Shown: positions 59,401 through 64,000 of the stretch, piece after piece
Position numbering within the stretch: the stretch's first letter is position 1
Layout: each line of letters starts with the position of its first letter
Source: Papio anubis
Lineage: Eukaryota; Chordata; Mammalia; Primates; Cercopithecidae
Assembly: GCF_008728515.1 (NCBI RefSeq)
Contig: NC_044981.1
Location: forward strand, 96,628,426-96,692,425
Length of the DNA: 64,000 bases
Reading direction: 5' to 3'
Notes under the pieces: generated by a model
What the model saw: only the letters and a program-made list of their open reading frames with translations
Told to the model about the DNA's origin: nothing
Database searches by the model: none
Made by a program: the position numbers and the translations under genes

Positions 59401-61879
59401 ATGTTACTAGATTTAGTTAGCATGTTGCAAGTGCATAACTGCATAGTTCTATGTGGTGGTTCTTAGTCCCTTTATTTATTTTACAAAACACCTAAGTAAC
59501 TGTACTTAAACAAAATGAAACAAAGGTCTCACACACTGAGCTAGATAATCCTAAGAAGTTTTTGACCTTCAAGTTTATGATTCTTCTATTTATAATGAGC
59601 AGCAGCGTCAGCTTTCTGAATTGGCAGTTGATAATCATGACTAGATGATGAAAAACAATGAGTAAATGTTGTAGATAACAGTTGGGGCTTAGATATTTTA
59701 TAATTCTTCACAGAACACACAGTGTTGGACTCTCAGAACACCACTCAAGGGCTAATTCTTTAAAACCTAATCATTTAGAATATTCATACCCACATGACCA
59801 ACCCCATAGCCTAAAGGGATCTTAAACAGGTGTTGTTTTATAAATAATGTCTAAGATGATGTATGGTTGAGACTCTCCTCTCTCAATCTCCCACTAAAGG
59901 AGCCCCTAATAGATTATTTTAAAACTTTGTTTTCCCAGACTTAGAAAAAGAATTTCAGCAAATATTTGCTCTAGTTGAGAGGATTCCAACTTTTCAGTTG
60001 CCATGAATACATCCTAATGGCCCAGAATCTAGGCTGAAAATAGTGTCCAGCCTAGGTGGTATTTATTTAAAAACATGGAAATCTCTTGGACAATACTATG
60101 GCACCCCCATTCCCATCCTTAATGCTCTGATTATACTCTCTGGACCTTTGCTATGTCATGGTGCTGAGACATAAAATGTAGACACTACATTTGGAATTAA
60201 ACCAGAATATTCTTATATATTTGTTTTAGTTGGATATTGTTAATAATTGCATATGCTGCTTTAGTATTGAAATAAAAATGTTTTTTATCTGTCTAAATTA
60301 TTGATATCTAAGTGTTTTCTATATTGATTGCATCCTCAGTGAAACACATACATTTATTAAATGTATACCTATAATTAAACTTGCCATCTAGATACAGCCT
60401 TGTGTATAGGAGACACTTTACTCACAGTATAATTTAAAAGTAGCATGATTACAGATTGGATAGAGATTCCAAAGTGTTACAATCATGACAATCACATGCT
60501 AATGGAAATTTTAAGATAAATATTGAAGAAAAAATCAAGTTAACTTCATTATTTCTCAGAAGCTTTCTTTTTGGACTCAGCTATGTTCAGCAATATGTGT
60601 CTAAATATTTTCAATTCTTTTAATAATAAATGATTCATAGGTGATTTAGCAATTGAGAGCATGTAAATATGTAATTTCAAGAAAATGCATCCAGTGGTGT
60701 GCAGTTCTCTGGAAGACAAACTATGAAAAATCCTTCTACATGGTGTAAATTTCACAGTAGCTTACATTCATATATATTCATCTAATTATGGTTCTAGGAT
60801 TACTATACCTTTGACCTTTCTGTTTGTACAGGATAAATTTATATATATAGAGAGAGAGAGTGAAAAAATATTCACAATGGAGAATAATAATTAATAAAGG
60901 GCATTCATTTATTATCTTTAGGTGAGAGTCTGACTTTACTAAACCTGAGAGCCACAAGTAAATGTTAATGGAAAGGGATTTCTCAAGATTCTTTGAATTT
61001 CATACATGTTTTAATTCCTAGCAGGTAGCAGACTATATCAGCATTTAAAATACAAAACTAAGATAGAATTTTACCTATTTCAACATACTATAGTTTGTAA
61101 GTAAACTGTGGAGATAATTTTAACCTTTAAATTTGTTTATTGTTTCTCTGTGCTATGTATATTATAAGATAACTAAACGTGAATACAAAAAAATAGCTAC
61201 ATATTAATAACAAACCCCTATTTAAACCCCTATTTAGTATAATTTCTCTCTCCCCCACCTTCTCTTTGTGTGTTGGGGGTGTTATTCTTCAAGGAAGACA
61301 GATGAAATTAAATTTATTTACCAGAAAATAAACAAATGCTTTATATGTTGACTGTGAAGGAAGATGCTGAAAGTTCCCTATTAACTCTTTCAATTTCATT
61401 TCCATTTTCAATTTAAATTGACTTTCAGTTCACCAAATATTTATTCAGCATTGGTGTCTTGTCTGGTTCTTTAATTATTTGCATAACAAAGTAATTGAAA
61501 AGCAAGATATAATTAAAACTTTCAGTAAATATAAAAATTTATCTAAAACATGGTTGATTATTTTTAGAAATACATTACATGGGGGATCCTAATGAGATCT
61601 TGATTTTTTTTCTGAATGGCATCAAGATGTATATGTTTCAGTTTCACTCTATAGGTTCTGTTTCAGCGTTTCAATTCAATTTCTTATTATAATTGAAGGA
61701 GTATCTTAGTAACCTTAAAGAAATCCACAATTAATTTGATATAATTTATCAATATGTATTTATATTTAAAGAGGATTATTGTCTAACATTTAGAGTTTAT
61801 ACTATAATATATACACAATTATTATATTTTCAAGTCTTTATTTATACAAGCAACCAGTCATAGCAATTTGCTAATTGTT

Positions 61880-62115
61880 CAATTATTTATTCTTTCAATC
61901 ATTTATTTAACAAATGTTTAACTGCTTATCCATGTGCCAGACACTTGACTGAGCCATAGGACACCAATAATTTGAAAATAAAAAGAACTTGTCTCTGCAT
62001 CAAGGATATCATATTCTATAGACATGGGTAGCCACATAAATACAAAACAGTGTGACAAGTGCACACAATAATATGTAAACATTCTAACATGAAGGGAGGC
62101 ACCTAGCTGTTCTTA
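61880..62115 (-). mobile_element. L2 LINE fragment, reverse orientation
   Basis: ATTCTTTCAATCATTTATTT, AACAAATGTTTAACTGCTTA, CATGTGCCAGACACTTGACT, ATCAAGGATATCATATTCTA and GTGTGACAAGTGCACACAAT match the reversed L2 3' end in order. Confidence 0.7.
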
Positions 62116-62896
62116 CAATAAAGGATTTCTAAACCTGTTGTTTGCATCTTTTCCTAAGACTTGGATCCACTGAAGACCTCACTCAGAAGTTTTATTCTTG
62201 CTATCAGATTAGAATGACCATGTGTTTGTGCTCCTTTTCTCCACTGCCCCCAGCACCAGAAACCATCAACTAGACCTCTAGTATCAAATCATAGAGATGC
62301 CATTAATTTATTTCTTCTGTATTTTTTATACGTATTATATATATGAAATTATTTTTAAAGCTAGTCTAAATTATTTTAAGTGTTTAGTTACTGTATATGT
62401 GTCAGGATGTAGATTCGGTGACATATCACAGATCCCCCCCGGAAGTCCCCAAAGCAAAAACAAAAGGTAGTTGTTCACTTCTCATGTTTCTCTGAAGATT
62501 TGGGTATTTCAGGGATGGTATGCTGGATCTATAAGTTTCTGGGTTCTATGCTGTTTCCAGCTCTTTATTCTGCATCTTTAAGGAATGTCGTTTTGCATCA
62601 TCTAAAAGGATGCTGTAGAGATCGCAGATACCCTCCCAGCAGCAGGATGGACACGTTTTAGATGTTGCACACATCATTTTACCTCACATCCCATTGGCAG
62701 GAACTTATTCACATAGCTATTCCCTGGTGCAGAGAAGGCTGGGAATTGAGTTCCTTTTATGGGAAATGTGACCAGCTGAAACATCTCGGTCAATTCCTGT
62801 AGAAGACATGGGATATGCACATTGAAGGACCACTGGTAGTCTCTGCCACAAGCATCTGACTAAACATTTCAGAAAAAAGCTCTGTAGAGTTTTAAA

Positions 62897-62955
62897 CTTG
62901 TGTATGTGTGTGTGTGTGCCTGTGTGTGTGTGGTGTGTGGTGTGTGCGTGCGTTG
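62897..62955. repeat. GT-rich imperfect microsatellite
   Basis: TG units with GCC, GG and CG interruptions. Confidence 0.9.
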
Positions 62956-62984
62956 TTATAAAGTAATGCATTGTAGCTTATTTG

Positions 62985-63205
62985 GAAAATATGAAGTGTG
63001 AAAGTGAAAATAAAACCTCCCATAATTACACCATGCAGCTATAATCACTGTTATCATTTTGTTTCTATTAATTACTTGTTAAAAATTAAAACAAATATTT
63101 TGGGTGATTTAAAAAGTAATACATGTTTATTGTAGAAAATAGAAAATATATAGAAAATTGTAAATAAATTATCACCCATTATCTCACCATAACATTTTGT
63201 ATCTA
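62985..63205. repeat. Two related copies of an unassigned old repeat
   Basis: AAAATATGAAGTGTGAAAGT ... CCATAATTACACCATGCAGC (from about 62985) and GAAAATATATAGAAAATTGT ... TCACCCATTATCTCACCATA (from about 63140) look like two diverged copies of the same interspersed element, arranged head to tail. Family not named. Confidence 0.35.
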
Positions 63206-63349
63206 TCCTTGATCTTACTGTACATGTTTTGTTAGTTTTTCCATTTAACCCTTTATTGTGGACATTTTTCTGTCATGAAGTATTTTTCCGTAACAATTTT
63301 TAACAGTGTCTGACTTTCTATTACAGTGGTGTTTATAATTTATTTACCA

Positions 63350-63605
63350 ATACCTCTATTGCTTGGGTTTTAGAGTCATATAGTCATATATACCTGAATT
63401 TGAAACTGGCTCTCCGGCGTTTGAGCAATATGATTGGAATATACTGATGAATCTTCCTAAATTTTAGTTTCCTTACCTATAAAATGGGAATGATGATATT
63501 ATCTACCCTTTAAAGGTACTCCTTGGAATTAAAATAGATAAAATGCACAAAGTACTTAATAAAGTGCCTGGCACCTAAGTCCCTAATAAGTGCTAGCATA
63601 ACCAG
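63350..63605 (+). mobile_element. MIR SINE, nearly full length
   Basis: Runs through most of MIR: TTGGGTTTTAGAGTCATATA, TTAGTTTCCTTACCTATAAA plus ATGGGAATGATG, AATAAAGTGCCTGGCACCTA and CCCTAATAAGTGCTAGC. Followed by an AATC tetranucleotide run at 63608-63628. Confidence 0.75.
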
Positions 63606-63628
63606 TCAGTCAATCAATCAATCAATCG

Positions 63629-64000
63629 TTTAATTAATTTTACCCCAGAAAGTACTTGATTTCTGTAATTGTTTCAGCTAATATAGATCTGATGCTTCCA
63701 GGTCTTATCCTGTCTCTTCAAGGGTGGTTGGACCCCTGCAGAAGTCCTGTGAAGTGCTTTAGGCCAGTGAGGTGGCCTTTAGGAACACAAAGGGCCAGTT
63801 TGTCAACCGGGAGCCTTGTGATCTGTGGAGACAGGAAACAGACATTTAAATGGGAACTTACAGGATAACATAAGAATATCTGCAGTTCTCTACAATTGTA
63901 GGCTAAGCGTGATCTGTGTTAGAGGAGGGAAGAAGGAGCTTTTAGTTCCTGAATGTGTGCTGGTCTGAGGCTGAGGAGTGTGGCCTGCCTCTCCCTGCTT
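63629..64000. other. End of window, intronic, nothing recognised
   Basis: Unique-looking sequence within GRIK2 intron 2. A 70-codon frame at 63656-63868 has no recognisable domain. Confidence 0.5.

Larger units (their letters stand above)
45987..64000 (+). other. GRIK2: GRIK2 intron 2 (start; continues beyond window)
   Basis: Begins with GTAAGATTCC. No later exon encoding the GluK2 amino-terminal domain (expected to start with the rest of a Gly codon, then IFEYVE) was found, so the intron exceeds 18 kb. A large first coding intron is normal for this gene. Contents: a GC-rich block at 48.4-49.7 kb, microsatellites, one LTR, one palindromic DNA transposon, two L1 fragments, and L2 and MIR fossils. 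Stretches 46.5-48.4, 49.7-54.3 and 59.4-61.9 kb show no recognised repeat or gene beyond those listed. Confidence 0.85.

Overview
The window is nuclear DNA of a primate, most likely an Old World monkey. It carries Alu, MIR, L2, L1, MaLR-type LTR and MADE1 elements, long microsatellites, a CpG-island promoter and GT-AG splice sites. There are no bacterial-type operons. The Alu at 1342-1646 has features I associate with the cercopithecid AluYR lineage, so macaque or a relative fits better than human.

Only one gene can be supported: the 5' end of GRIK2 (kainate receptor subunit GluK2/GluR6), on the + strand. A GC-rich non-coding first exon ends at a CAG|GTAAGG donor at 40409/40410. Intron 1 (40410-45578) follows. 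Exon 2 (45579-45986) holds the rest of the 5' leader with at least six upstream ATGs, then the initiator ATG at 45872. It encodes the first 38 residues: the signal peptide plus the start of the mature N-terminal domain. It ends in phase 1 at a GTAAGA donor. From 45987 to the end of the window is intron 2, and no further coding exon was found.

Layout: 1-38 kb is gene-poor AT-rich upstream DNA. It holds six Alus, several MIR and L2 pieces, two decayed L1s, a minus-strand L1 3' end split by an Alu, two minus-strand MaLR-type LTRs, a MADE1 hairpin and a 230-bp GAAA tract. 39-40.8 kb is the GRIK2 CpG island and promoter. 40.4-45.6 kb is intron 1, with a near-consensus RE1/NRSF silencer motif and a CTCF-like core. 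45.3-46.5 kb is a second GC-rich block around exon 2. 48.4-49.7 kb is a third GC-rich block with no recognised exon. 50-64 kb is AT-rich intron with an LTR, a palindromic DNA transposon and a 5'-inverted (twin-primed) L1.

The likely regulatory logic is CpG-island initiation, neuron-restricted expression through REST at the intronic RE1, and translational damping by upstream ORFs. That is inferred from motifs only. I found no previously undescribed biological system; the RE1, the uORF cluster and the exonless intronic CpG island are the most useful leads. Repeat family names come from memory of consensus sequences, not from a database search.
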